From contig NZ_JAALJI010000020.1 in assembly GCF_011064595.1 (NCBI RefSeq), forward strand, positions 62,001 to 126,000: 64,000 nucleotides of DNA, given 5' to 3'. A program made the position numbers and the translations under genes. The DNA is from Paludisphaera soli. Lineage in GTDB: Bacteria; Planctomycetota; Planctomycetia; Isosphaerales; Isosphaeraceae. Numbering within the stretch: the stretch's first letter is position 1; the number at the start of each line of letters is the position of its first letter. Below the pieces are notes generated by a model. That model ran no database searches and had not been told where the DNA came from. It worked only from the letters and a program-made list of their open reading frames with translations. Shown here one piece after another: positions 43,316 through 51,946 of the stretch.

Positions 43316-44287
43316 ATGAAACCCGACGAACTGCTAGATTTCGCACTCGGCCAGCTCGACGACCCGCGGCGACGAGCCGTGGAAGAGGCCTGTCGGGCCG
43401 ACCCGGAAGTCGCGGCCATGGTCGAGCGAGCCCGGCGTGCGTTCCACGCCCTCCTCGACGACGGAATCTCCCACGCCCCCCCGCCCGGCCTCGCCGAGAA
43501 GACCCTCGCCCTCGTCGCCCAGGGTCGCAACCCGGCCCCCTCGATCCTCGACTACGCCCCCGCTCGCGTCCCTTTTCGTTGGGCGGACTTCGCGGTCGCC
43601 GCCAGCATCTTCATCGCCGGCGTCGTCACCCTGATGCCGGCCGTGCAGCGGTCTCGCGAGCGGATGAACCAGGCCGGCTGCGTCTTCAACCTCAGCCAGA
43701 TCGGCAAGAGCCTGGGCCAGTACGTCTCCACCCACCAGTCCTATCCGGCGCCCCCCAACGACCGCGGCGACGCGAAGAGCGGCCTCTTCGCGGCGCTGTT
43801 GCAGGACGGCGGATTCCTCCAGGACGTCTCGCTGCTCGACTGCCCGTACAACGGCCGATGCGACATGCAGCACGCCCGGCGGATGGCGTCGTTCGAGCAG
43901 GCGGACGAGCTGAGCAAGCGCGACCCGGCCCAGTTCCAGAAGATGGTCTGCTGGGACTACGGCTACAATCCGGGCTATCGCCACGCCTCGGGGCAGCTCG
44001 GGCCGATCTCCGCCCGCCCCGCCTCGCTCATCCCCGTCGTGGCCGACCAGCCCCCCGCCGACCGGCTCCTCGGCGACGTCGATCGCAACAGCCCCAACCA
44101 CTTCGGCGCCGGCCAGAACGTCCTCTACAGCGATGGAGCGGTCCGATGGCACCGGAGTCGCCACGTGGGCCCGGAAGACAGCGACGTCTACCTCAACAAC
44201 GACCGCAGGATCGAGCCCGGCGTTCATGAGCGCGACTCCGTGATCCTCCCCCGCGACCACCCGTTCGGCATCTCGTCCGGCCGCTGA
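43316..44287 (+). CDS. Putative anti-sigma factor with DUF1559-like periplasmic domain
   Basis: A 323-residue membrane protein. The first ~55 residues look like a cytoplasmic anti-sigma segment (DELLDFALGQLDDPRRRAVE), although the zinc-binding HxxxCxxC motif is absent. One helix near 95-115 (FAVAASIFIAGVVTLMPAV) follows. The outer part begins with CVFNLSQIGKSLGQYVSTH and ends with NHFGAGQNVLYSDGAVRWH, both typical of the DUF1559 prepilin-like proteins that are abundant in planctomycetes. Its position right behind the sigma gene, with the start 5 bp after the stop, supports the regulatory role, which remains an inference. Confidence 0.7.
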   Translation: MKPDELLDFALGQLDDPRRRAVEEACRADPEVAAMVERARRAFHALLDDGISHAPPPGLAEKTLALVAQGRNPAPSILDYAPARVPFRWADFAVAASIFIAGVVTLMPAVQRSRERMNQAGCVFNLSQIGKSLGQYVSTHQSYPAPPNDRGDAKSGLFAALLQDGGFLQDVSLLDCPYNGRCDMQHARRMASFEQADELSKRDPAQFQKMVCWDYGYNPGYRHASGQLGPISARPASLIPVVADQPPADRLLGDVDRNSPNHFGAGQNVLYSDGAVRWHRSRHVGPEDSDVYLNNDRRIEPGVHERDSVILPRDHPFGISSGR

Positions 44288-44327
44288 GCCCCAAGCCTCG
44301 GGCTTGATCGAACAGCTCATGATGCTG

Positions 44328-44352
44328 CGACGCGGCCCACCCGGCCGCGTCG
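44328..44352 (+). terminator. Hairpin after the sigma/anti-sigma operon
   Basis: CGACGCGGCC (44328-44337) pairs perfectly with GGCCGCGTCG (44343-44352) over a 5-base loop, 40 bp after the anti-sigma stop. Only a weak T-rich tract (TTCGCGTTCG) follows. It separates this unit from the sulfatase gene. Confidence 0.45.
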
Positions 44353-44484
44353 TTCGCGTTCGAAGGTACGCCGACGGCGATCGTCGGGCCCTTGAGCAAC
44401 GCCGGCACTCGGTTTATCGTCGACCTTTCATCCCTTCGTGCTCAGCATGCTCGGGGCCGGCGCCGCCGTCGGGGAGGTCGATCG

Positions 44485-45900
44485 ATGCGAGTTCGCTCGT
44501 GGCTCGTCATGGGATTCGCGATCATGGGAGCGACGGCGTCCGCGACGTCGGGGGCGGATCGGCCCAACGTCGTCGTGGTCATGCCGGATGATATCGGCTA
44601 CGGGGACTTCTCCTTCCTCGGCAGCCCGATCGTCCGCACGCCGCACGTCGACGCCCTGGCACGCGAGAGCCTGCGGTTCACCGGCTTCCACGTCAGCCCG
44701 ACCTGCGCCCCCACCCGCGCCGCGCTGCTGACCGGCCGTCACGAGTTCAAGTCCGGGGTGACCCACACGATCAGCGAGCGAGAGCGACTGAGCCTCAAGG
44801 CGACGACGCTGGCGCAGGTGCTCCAGGCGAACGGTTATGCGACGGGGATCTTCGGCAAGTGGCACCTCGGCGATGAGGCGGCCTACCAGCCCGAGCGTCG
44901 CGGCTTCGACGAGACGTTCGTCCACGGCGGCGGCGGGATCGGCCAGACGTATGAGGGGAGCTGCGGCGACGCCCCCGGCAACACCTACTTCGACCCCGCG
45001 ATCCGTCACAACGGCGTCTTCGAAAAGACCCAGGGCTACTGCACCGACGTCTTCTTCGCCCGCGCCCTGGCCTGGATGGACGAACGTCGCAAGGCCGACG
45101 TTCCGTTCTTCGCCTACATCACTCCAAACGCGGCCCACGTCCCGCTGCAATGCCCGGAGGACTACGCGAAGCGGCACGCCGGCGAGGTGTCCGCGGACGT
45201 CGCCAAGTTCTACGGCATGATCGAGAACATCGACGACAACTTCGGCCGCCTGATCGCGGCGCTCAAGGAGTGGGGGATCGTGGAGAACACGCTCGTCGTC
45301 TTCCTGACCGACAACGGCGGCACGCTGGGCGTCCCCATCTTCAACGCCGGCATGCGGGGTCAGAAGGTTGGCCCTTACGAGGGGGGGACGCGCGTCCCTT
45401 CGCTCTGGCGATGGCCGGCGAAGATCCAGGGCGGGCGGGACGTTTCGGCCCTCACCGCCCATGTCGACGTCTTCCCGACGCTCCTGGAGGCGCTCGGGAT
45501 CGAGCCGACCGAGGAAGTCCGCCGTCAGGTCGAGGGCCGGAGCCTCGTCCCGTTCTTCCAGGACCGGCCGGCCGATTGGCCGCGACGGACGCTCGTGACC
45601 CACGTCGGCCGCTGGCCCCGGGGTCAGGTGGAGTCGTTCAAGGACAAGGGCGTGTCGATCCGGGACGATCGTTTCGCCCTGGTGAACAACGTCGAGCTTT
45701 ACGACCTCCAGGCCGACCCGGCCCAGGCGACGAACGTCATCGCCGACCATCCCGAAGTTCGGGACCGGCTCCGGGCGGAATACGAGGCGTGGTGGGCCTC
45801 GATCCAGCCCTGCCTGGAGAACGAGGACGCCGTCGGCCCGAAGTTGAACCCGTACAAGGAGTGGTACTGGAAGCAGTTCGGCGGCGGGCCGACTTCCTGA
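44485..45900 (+). CDS. Secreted sulfatase
   Basis: A 471-residue type I sulfatase. A signal peptide (SWLVMGFAIMGATASATSGA) precedes RPNVVVVMPDDIGYGDFSFL, which gives the calcium-binding Asp pair. The active-site motif CAPTRAALLTGRH starts at about residue 74; its Cys would become formylglycine. GIFGKWHLGDEA and VVFLTDNGGT supply more catalytic and metal residues. It probably acts in the periplasm on a sulfated ester or polysaccharide; planctomycetes have many such genes, and the substrate cannot be told. The ATG at 44485 has GGGGAGG upstream. The stop is adjacent to the convergent nudix stop. Confidence 0.92.
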   Translation: MRVRSWLVMGFAIMGATASATSGADRPNVVVVMPDDIGYGDFSFLGSPIVRTPHVDALARESLRFTGFHVSPTCAPTRAALLTGRHEFKSGVTHTISERERLSLKATTLAQVLQANGYATGIFGKWHLGDEAAYQPERRGFDETFVHGGGGIGQTYEGSCGDAPGNTYFDPAIRHNGVFEKTQGYCTDVFFARALAWMDERRKADVPFFAYITPNAAHVPLQCPEDYAKRHAGEVSADVAKFYGMIENIDDNFGRLIAALKEWGIVENTLVVFLTDNGGTLGVPIFNAGMRGQKVGPYEGGTRVPSLWRWPAKIQGGRDVSALTAHVDVFPTLLEALGIEPTEEVRRQVEGRSLVPFFQDRPADWPRRTLVTHVGRWPRGQVESFKDKGVSIRDDRFALVNNVELYDLQADPAQATNVIADHPEVRDRLRAEYEAWWASIQPCLENEDAVGPKLNPYKEWYWKQFGGGPTS

Positions 45901-45901
45901 C

Positions 45902-46456
45902 CTAGGGGCGAGCCCGGCGGAGATGGTCGCAGAACAGGATGGCGAGCATCGACTTGGCGTCCCGAATCCGGCCGTCGTGGACCATCGCCACGGCGTCCTC
46001 CCAGGCGACGATCTTCGTCTCCAGCCGCTCGTCGGGCTGGTGGTCGGTCGGGCCGGGGGTGAGATCCTCGCAGAGGTACAGGAACATCCGCTCGGTCATC
46101 ACGCCGGGGGTGACGTGCCACCAGCGGAGGAACGTGACCTTGCCGGCGCGGAAGCCGGTCTCCTCGGCCAGCTCGCGGGGGGCGGTCTGGTCGGGAGCCT
46201 CGCCCTCGTCGATCGTGCCGGCGGGGACCTCCAGGAGCGTCTCGCCGATGGCGTGGCGGTAGTTGTACACGAGGCAGACGTGATCGACGTCGACCATCGG
46301 CACGAGCGCCACGGCGCCCCGATGGAGGACGACCTCGCGCTCGGCGAGGCCGCCGTCGGCCAGCCGCACCGGCTGGACCGCCAGGTCGAGCTTCGTCCCC
46401 CGATAGATGACCCGGCGCGGGGGGAGGGGATCGGACGAGGGATCGACGTCGGTCAC
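45902..46456 (-). CDS. Nudix hydrolase (ADP-ribose pyrophosphatase-like)
   Basis: A 184-residue Nudix enzyme. The Nudix box GTIDEGEAPDQTAPRELAEE continues into TGF and keeps the G-x5-E-x7-REUxEE pattern. The upstream strand VCLVYNYRHAIGETLLEVPAG is typical of the ADP-ribose/ADP-sugar pyrophosphatase group, where the Q/N-Y-R motif binds substrate. It is the last gene of a minus-strand run and starts 1 bp after the universal stress protein gene. Confidence 0.88.
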   Translation of the reverse strand: MTDVDPSSDPLPPRRVIYRGTKLDLAVQPVRLADGGLAEREVVLHRGAVALVPMVDVDHVCLVYNYRHAIGETLLEVPAGTIDEGEAPDQTAPRELAEETGFRAGKVTFLRWWHVTPGVMTERMFLYLCEDLTPGPTDHQPDERLETKIVAWEDAVAMVHDGRIRDAKSMLAILFCDHLRRARP

Positions 46457-46457
46457 G

Positions 46458-46919
46458 TCAGGCGGTCCTCGCCGGGGCGGTCCGGACCGTGAGGACGGGG
46501 CAGGGTGCCTCGCGCACGATCCGCTCGGCCACCGAGCCGAGCAGGACGTGGCTCAGCCCGGTGCGGCCGTGGGTGGCGATGACGATCAGGTCGACGTGGT
46601 TTGCCGCGGCGTAGTCGACGATCGCTTCGGTTGGCGCGCCCCAGCAGACGGCGGTGGCGAAGCCCGCGGGCGTCCCCCATTCGGGCTTGATCGCGGTCAA
46701 TAGCGACTCCCTGGCCCGCCGCTCGTCCTCCTCATAGAACTGAGGGGGCATGACCGGCATCAGGAGGGGGTCCGGACTGGCCGGGATCATCTCCGACAGG
46801 ACGTGGACGACGTGCAGCTCCGCCTGGAAACGCTCCGCCAGCCCGCAGGCGTACCGGAGCGCGTCCTCGGAGTGGGTGCTGAAGTCGGTCGGCGCGAGGA
46901 TGCGTGCGAAGGAGATCAT
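46458..46919 (-). CDS. Universal stress protein (UspA family)
   Basis: A 153-residue UspA domain protein. It opens with ARILAPTDFSTHSEDALRYA, and the ATP-binding pattern G-x2-G-x9-G-S is seen in THGRTGLSHVLLGSVAERIV, ending in EAPCPVLTVR. Such proteins bind ATP and help survival under stress; the precise role is open. It lies between ilvE (27 bp) and the nudix gene (1 bp), so it is almost surely co-transcribed with the latter. Confidence 0.9.
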   Translation of the reverse strand: MISFARILAPTDFSTHSEDALRYACGLAERFQAELHVVHVLSEMIPASPDPLLMPVMPPQFYEEDERRARESLLTAIKPEWGTPAGFATAVCWGAPTEAIVDYAAANHVDLIVIATHGRTGLSHVLLGSVAERIVREAPCPVLTVRTAPARTA

Positions 46920-46946
46920 GAGACTGCCCCTGGCCGACGGTTTGGA

Positions 46947-47813
46947 TCAGGCTCGGCCTTCGTGCACCAGCCGCCCGAAGCGCTGCCGAAGGTCTTTCGT
47001 GATCGGCCCGGGCTTGCCGGAGCCGAGGGTGCGGCCGTCGCACTCGACGACCGGGATCAGCTCGGCGGCCGACCCGGTCAGGAAGCACTCGTCGGCCGTG
47101 TAGACGTCGTAGCGGTCCATCGTCCGCTCGAAGACCTTGTAGCCGGCCTCCTTCGCCAGGTCGATGACCGCGTTGCGGGTGATGCCCTCCAGGATGCCCG
47201 AGTCGACCGAGGGCGTGTGGAGCTCGCCCTTATGGACGACGAAGATGTTGTCGCCGGTGCACTCGGCCACCTCGCCCTTGTGATTCAGCATCAGGGCTTC
47301 GAGGCAGCCGGCCAGCGCGCCTTCCATCTTGGCGAGGATGTTGTTCAGGTAGTTCAGCGACTTCACCCGGGGGTTCACCGTGTTCGGATGGCTGCGGATC
47401 GTCGCCGCGGTGACGATCTTCAGGCCGTGCTCGTACAGCTCCTCGGGATAGAGGCTGATGGCGTCGGTGATGATGATGATCTGGGGGTCGCTCGTCTTGC
47501 GAGGGTCCAGGCCCAGGCTCCCCGCCCCTCGGGTGACGATGACGCGGATGTAGGCGTTGGTCAGCTTGTTGGCGGCCAGGGTGTCGACGATCGCGGCGGC
47601 CATCTCCGGCCGGCTGATCGGGATCCGCAGGTTGATCGCCACGGCCGACGCGTAAAGTCGGTCGACGTGCTCCTCCAGCTTGAAGACCCGCCCGGAGTAC
47701 GAGCGGATCCCCTCGAAGACCCCGTCGCCATAGAGGAGGCCGTGATCGAAGACGCTGATCTTCGCGTCCGACTTCTCGTAAAGCTTGCCGCCGATGTAGA
47801 CCTTGGGGCTCAT
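46947..47813 (-). CDS. ilvE: Branched-chain amino acid aminotransferase
   Basis: A 288-residue class IV PLP aminotransferase. The N-terminal VYIGGKLYEKSDAKISVFDH, GLLYGDGVFEGIRSYSGRVF and the Lys-containing VNPRVKSLNYLNNILAK region are typical, as is EVAECTGDNIFVVHKG. It interconverts leucine, isoleucine and valine with their keto acids. D-amino acid transaminase and aminodeoxychorismate lyase have the same fold, but the sequence pattern favours IlvE. The ATG at 47813 is the last before the conserved first strand. Confidence 0.85.
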   Translation of the reverse strand: MSPKVYIGGKLYEKSDAKISVFDHGLLYGDGVFEGIRSYSGRVFKLEEHVDRLYASAVAINLRIPISRPEMAAAIVDTLAANKLTNAYIRVIVTRGAGSLGLDPRKTSDPQIIIITDAISLYPEELYEHGLKIVTAATIRSHPNTVNPRVKSLNYLNNILAKMEGALAGCLEALMLNHKGEVAECTGDNIFVVHKGELHTPSVDSGILEGITRNAVIDLAKEAGYKVFERTMDRYDVYTADECFLTGSAAELIPVVECDGRTLGSGKPGPITKDLRQRFGRLVHEGRA

Positions 47814-47877
47814 ACGGCCCTCCCGGCCCCGCGCCGAATAAGGGCCGCGACATCCACGCACCCGGTATCGGTTGGAC

Positions 47878-48588
47878 TCAGACCAGCGCGGGAACCCATT
47901 CCTCGATTCGCCCTTCAGCAAGCCTCACGACCCGGTCGGCCTGGTTGGCGATCTGTTGATCATGCGTGACCAGTATCATAGTCAGCCCGCGTTCGCGGTT
48001 CAAGTCGCGGAGCAGTTCGAGCACCCCCTGCCCGGTGGCGGCGTCGAGGTTGCCCGTCGGCTCGTCGGCCAGCAGGACCTCGGGTCGGCCGACCAGGGCC
48101 CGGGCGATGGCCGCTCGCTGCATCTCACCGCCGGAGAGCTCGGACGGCTGATGGGTCAGGCGATGGCCCAGGCCCACCCGCTCCAGCATCTCCTCGGCGT
48201 CGCGGCGGATGGCCTTCCGTTCCTTGATGTAGGCGAAGAGGCCGGACCGGATCAGGTGCGGCATCATCACGTTCTCCAGCGCGGTCAGCTCCGGGAGGAG
48301 GTGATAGAACTGGAAGATGAAGCCGAAGGTCCGGTTGCGCATCAGGTCGCGCTCGCGGTCGGGGCGGTCGTCGATACGACGGCCGTCCAGCTCCACCCGG
48401 CCGCCGTCGGGCTGATCGAGCAGCCCGAGGAGGTGGAGCATCGTGCTCTTGCCGGATCCGCTCGCGCCGATGACCGCCACCAGCTCGCCGCGCGAGGCTT
48501 CCATGTCGACGCCGTGGAGGACGGGGACCTCGATCTTCCCCTTCCGGTAACTCTTGCAGAGGCCGAGGGCCGCGATATGAGTCGTCAT
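47878..48588 (-). CDS. lolD: Lipoprotein-releasing ABC transporter ATPase (LolD-like)
   Basis: A 236-residue ATPase of the MacB/LolD group. Walker A is GASGSGKST, the signature LSGGEMQR, Walker [13 protein letters not shown] and the switch His in LVTHDQQ. Q-loop [19 protein letters not shown] is characteristic. It follows the LolC/E-like permease gene by 76 bp, which supports the lipoprotein-sorting role over a general MacB-type one. Confidence 0.88.
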   Translation of the reverse strand: MTTHIAALGLCKSYRKGKIEVPVLHGVDMEASRGELVAVIGASGSGKSTMLHLLGLLDQPDGGRVELDGRRIDDRPDRERDLMRNRTFGFIFQFYHLLPELTALENVMMPHLIRSGLFAYIKERKAIRRDAEEMLERVGLGHRLTHQPSELSGGEMQRAAIARALVGRPEVLLADEPTGNLDAATGQGVLELLRDLNRERGLTMILVTHDQQIANQADRVVRLAEGRIEEWVPALV

Positions 48589-48664
48589 CGTCCTGGTCTT
48601 CCGTGAGGTTCCGGTTCCGAGAAATGGGAGGCGACGCGGCCCGCGAGGGACCCCGCTGGGGCGA

Positions 48665-50086
48665 TCATTCGTAGCGGAGGGCCCTGACCGGATGCATCTT
48701 GGCGGCGCGTCGGGCGGGCCAGACGCTGGCCATGACGGCGATGAAGAGGGCGCCCGCGACGATCGCGACGACCGTCCGGGGCTCGACCAGGGTCGGGATG
48801 CGGTCGAAGTAGTAGATCGAGTCGTCGAACACCTTGTGCTTGAGGATGACGCTCAAGACTTTCTCGATCTCGTTGATGTACCGGACGAACAGGAGCCCGC
48901 CGATCATCCCCACCCCGCTCCCCACCGCCCCCAGGAGCAGTCCGTAGCCGAGGAAAATGTTGCGGACGCCGGCGGTCGACGCCCCGAGGGCCTTCATGAT
49001 GCCGATGTCGCGTGTCTTCTCGACCACGATCATCGAGAAGATCGCCAGGATCCCGAAGCCCGCGACGGCGATGATGAAGAAGAGCAAGATGTTGAGGATG
49101 CTCTGCTCGATCGCCACGGCGGCCAGCAGCGGCCCCTGCTTCTGCTCCCACGTCCAGACCCGGAAACGCTTCTCGGCCAGTTTCTCCATGCCGAGCTGAA
49201 GTTTGTCGGCGAGCACATCCAGGTCGGCGCCCTCGCGCACCTTGATCTGGATCTGATTTACGGCCCCCTTGCCGCTCTCGGGATCGATCAGGTTCCGCGC
49301 CCGCTGGAGCTGTTCCAGGGGGACGTAGACGTGGGTGGAGTCGTACTCGCTCATCCCGCTCTTGAAGTAGCCGACCACGGTGAAGGCGTCGAGGCCCGCC
49401 TCGGGGGTGCGGCCGTGCTTCGGGAAGGCCAGCGAGATTTTCGACCCCATCCCCGCCAGGAATAGGTCCGGCTTGTCGTTGCCCAGGTGATAGGTCGCGA
49501 TGGCGTAGCCGACGATCGCGCCGTGCGTGGGGACCTGGTCGTCCTGCTGCTTCTCCAGATACTCGCGGGTCGCGTCCAGGAAGGCGTCGGGCTCCTCCTG
49601 CCGGAGTTCGCGAAGTCGCTGGCCGGCGGGCGACCGTGCCTTCAGCTCGTCCGAGACGGCGAACGAGGGGGGGATCGGATTCCCTTGCTCATCGAACAGG
49701 TGCTCGGCGAAGTCGCCGGTCTTGGCCCGATCCTCGGGATGCACGCCGATGATCTGGACGGGCTGCGTCCGGTACTCGGGGCCGACCTTGAAGCGGATGA
49801 TGCCCGGCGTTTCCATCGTCGGCGCCATTGCCAGGATGTCGTCGCCGCCGACGTCCTTGATCCGGGCCATCACCTCCTCGTAGTTGATGAAGCCCTCGAA
49901 GGAGCTCGACTCGACGATCAAGTCGGCGAGGACCCCGTGGAGCCGGTCGCGCATCTTGTCGGCGAACCCGGCCATGACCGAGTTGACGACGATCATCGTG
50001 GCGACGCCCAGCATGACGCTGATGACGCTCGCCAGAGCGATGTAGCGGGTGCGGAGATACCGCCAGCAGAGCAGGTACTTGTACAC
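48665..50086 (-). CDS. Lipoprotein-releasing ABC permease (LolC/LolE-like)
   Basis: A 473-residue inner-membrane protein with the four-helix FtsX/MacB layout: an N-terminal helix (LASVISVMLGVATMIVVNSV), a ~300-residue periplasmic domain and three C-terminal helices (LLFFIIAVAGFGILAIFSMI and two more) that end in WPARRAAKMHPVRALRYE. Start is GTG at 50086 with AAGGAG upstream. Only one permease gene is present, so the pump is likely a homodimer (LolF-like) with LolD. It takes lipoproteins from the inner membrane to a carrier. Confidence 0.88.
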   Translation of the reverse strand: MYKYLLCWRYLRTRYIALASVISVMLGVATMIVVNSVMAGFADKMRDRLHGVLADLIVESSSFEGFINYEEVMARIKDVGGDDILAMAPTMETPGIIRFKVGPEYRTQPVQIIGVHPEDRAKTGDFAEHLFDEQGNPIPPSFAVSDELKARSPAGQRLRELRQEEPDAFLDATREYLEKQQDDQVPTHGAIVGYAIATYHLGNDKPDLFLAGMGSKISLAFPKHGRTPEAGLDAFTVVGYFKSGMSEYDSTHVYVPLEQLQRARNLIDPESGKGAVNQIQIKVREGADLDVLADKLQLGMEKLAEKRFRVWTWEQKQGPLLAAVAIEQSILNILLFFIIAVAGFGILAIFSMIVVEKTRDIGIMKALGASTAGVRNIFLGYGLLLGAVGSGVGMIGGLLFVRYINEIEKVLSVILKHKVFDDSIYYFDRIPTLVEPRTVVAIVAGALFIAVMASVWPARRAAKMHPVRALRYE

Positions 50087-50172
50087 GAGGCCACTCCTTC
50101 CCTGGAACCAGCCTTCGGTGCGGTGCGGACCGGCGACCCTCGCCCGCCCGTTTCGACGTTCGGACGGTCGGA

Positions 50173-51708
50173 TCAGATCTCGGACTCGTCGTCCTCGGCC
50201 GTCGCCGCCTCGCCCACGCCGACGGCGCGGGCCGCCTGGGGACGCATCAGCGGGAACAGGACGACGTCGCGGATGCTCGACTTGTTCAGTAGCAGCATGC
50301 AGAGACGGTCGATGCCGATGCCCAGGCCGCCGGCCGGGGGCATCGCGTTCTTGAGGGCCATGACGAAGTCCTCGTCCATCTTGGCCATCGAGTCTTCCTC
50401 GGCCTGGCCCGCGAGCTGGCTCCGGAAGAGTTCCTCCTGCAGATACGGGTCGTTCAGCTCGGTGTAGGCGTTGGCCAGCTCGATGCCGTCGACGAACAGC
50501 TCGAACCGCTCGGCGAGCTTCGGGTTCGACGCCTTCCGCTTGGTGAGCGGGCAGATCGCCGCCGGGTAGTCGATGACGAAGACGGGGCCGGAGAGCGCGT
50601 CCTCAACGGTGGCCTCGAACAGGTCGCTGACCACGACGTCGTGGTCGCGACCCTTGGTCGCGATCCCGGCCGCCTCGGCGCGGGCCTTGACGGCCTCGTA
50701 ATCGTCGGGCTCGACGCCCGCGTACTCGCGGAGCAGGTCGAGGTAGGCACGCCGCGGCCAGGGGGGGGTGAAGTCGATCGTCTTCTCGCCCCAGGGACGC
50801 TGGTAGCCGCCGCCGATCGCCTGGATCGAGGCGCAGATGAGCCCCTCGGTCAGGTCCATCATCGAGTGGTAGTCGCCGTAGGCCTGGTAGGCCTCCAGCA
50901 TCGTGAACTCGGGGTTGTGCTTGGGGCTGATCCCCTCGTTGCGGTACACCCGGCCGATCTCGAAGACCCGCTCCATCCCGCCGACCAGCAGCCGCTTGAG
51001 ATACAGCTCCGGGGCGATCCGCAGGAACAGGTCGATGTCGAGCGTGTTGTGGTGGGTGACGAACGGGCGGGCCGCGGCCCCGCCGGCGATCGACTGCATC
51101 GTGGGGGTCTCGACCTCCACGAACCCGCGCTCCTCCATCACCTTGCGGAACGTCCGGACGATCGTCGAACGGCCGAGGAAGGTCTGGAGCGATTCGGGAT
51201 TGGCGAAGAGGTCGACGTAGCGGCGGCGATACCGCGTCTCCTGGTCGGTGAGGCCGTGCCACTTCTCGGGAGGGGGCGTCAGGCTCTTGCCCAGGAAGGT
51301 CAGCGCGGTGGCGAAGACGGTCAGCTCGCCGGTCTTGGTGTAGCCGAGCGTCCCGTCGACGCCGATCAGGTCGCCGAGGTCGAGCAGGTCGACCAGGCTC
51401 CAGGCGAGGTCGCCGACCTGCTTCTTGCCGATGAAGATCTGGATCCGCTCGGTCCAGTCGCGCACTTCGAGGAAGACGACCTTGCCCTGGCCACGCCGGA
51501 GCATGATCCGGCCGGCGATCCGGACGGTCGGTCCGGGTTCGGCGGCGACCTCGCCTTCGGCCGGCTTCGGGACGTCGACGGCGCGCACCGAGGCAATGGC
51601 CCGATGGTCGTCGAACCGGTGGCCCCAGGGATCGAACCCCAGGTCGGCGATCTTCTTCAGCTTCTCGGCCCGCACCGCTTCCAGGCCGTCTCGCGACTCT
51701 TCGGACAT
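50173..51708 (-). CDS. lysS: Lysyl-tRNA synthetase, class II
   Basis: A 511-residue class II synthetase of usual length. The OB-fold anticodon domain (about residues 60-165) has VRIAGRIMLRRGQGKVVFLE. Motif 1 is FRKVMEERGFVEVETP, motif 2 GRVYRNEGISPKHNPEFTML and motif 3 GLGIGIDRLCMLLLNKSSIR. It charges tRNA-Lys. It has its own promoter candidate and heads the minus-strand run; the gap to the LolC/E-like gene is 86 bp. Confidence 0.96.
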   Translation of the reverse strand: MSEESRDGLEAVRAEKLKKIADLGFDPWGHRFDDHRAIASVRAVDVPKPAEGEVAAEPGPTVRIAGRIMLRRGQGKVVFLEVRDWTERIQIFIGKKQVGDLAWSLVDLLDLGDLIGVDGTLGYTKTGELTVFATALTFLGKSLTPPPEKWHGLTDQETRYRRRYVDLFANPESLQTFLGRSTIVRTFRKVMEERGFVEVETPTMQSIAGGAAARPFVTHHNTLDIDLFLRIAPELYLKRLLVGGMERVFEIGRVYRNEGISPKHNPEFTMLEAYQAYGDYHSMMDLTEGLICASIQAIGGGYQRPWGEKTIDFTPPWPRRAYLDLLREYAGVEPDDYEAVKARAEAAGIATKGRDHDVVVSDLFEATVEDALSGPVFVIDYPAAICPLTKRKASNPKLAERFELFVDGIELANAYTELNDPYLQEELFRSQLAGQAEEDSMAKMDEDFVMALKNAMPPAGGLGIGIDRLCMLLLNKSSIRDVVLFPLMRPQAARAVGVGEAATAEDDESEI

Positions 51709-51758
51709 CTCGCCGCCTTAATCCTTCACTTTTTTCGACTTCGGGAAACTTGAGGCAA

Positions 51759-51786
51759 ATTGTAGTGATTGGGACGAGCCGGTCAA
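51759..51786 (-). promoter_or_regulatory. Candidate sigma70-type promoter of lysS
   Basis: On the minus strand TTGACC (51781-51786) and TACAAT (51759-51764) are spaced by 16 bp, 50 bp before the lysS ATG. The boxes and spacing are nearly the same as in the nuo promoter candidate. Confidence 0.55.
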
Positions 51787-51946
51787 CGGCAACAGGACGG
51801 CGATCGCCGACGGACTCCCGCGAAAACCGGTTCGCGGCCGGGGCGAACGCCCGATAGACTTGATTTCCGCACAGCCGCCGTCAAGCTAGGCGGAAACTCC
51901 GCCCGAACTCCTCCTTCCGATCCTCCCCCGCGACGGAGCGTCCTTC

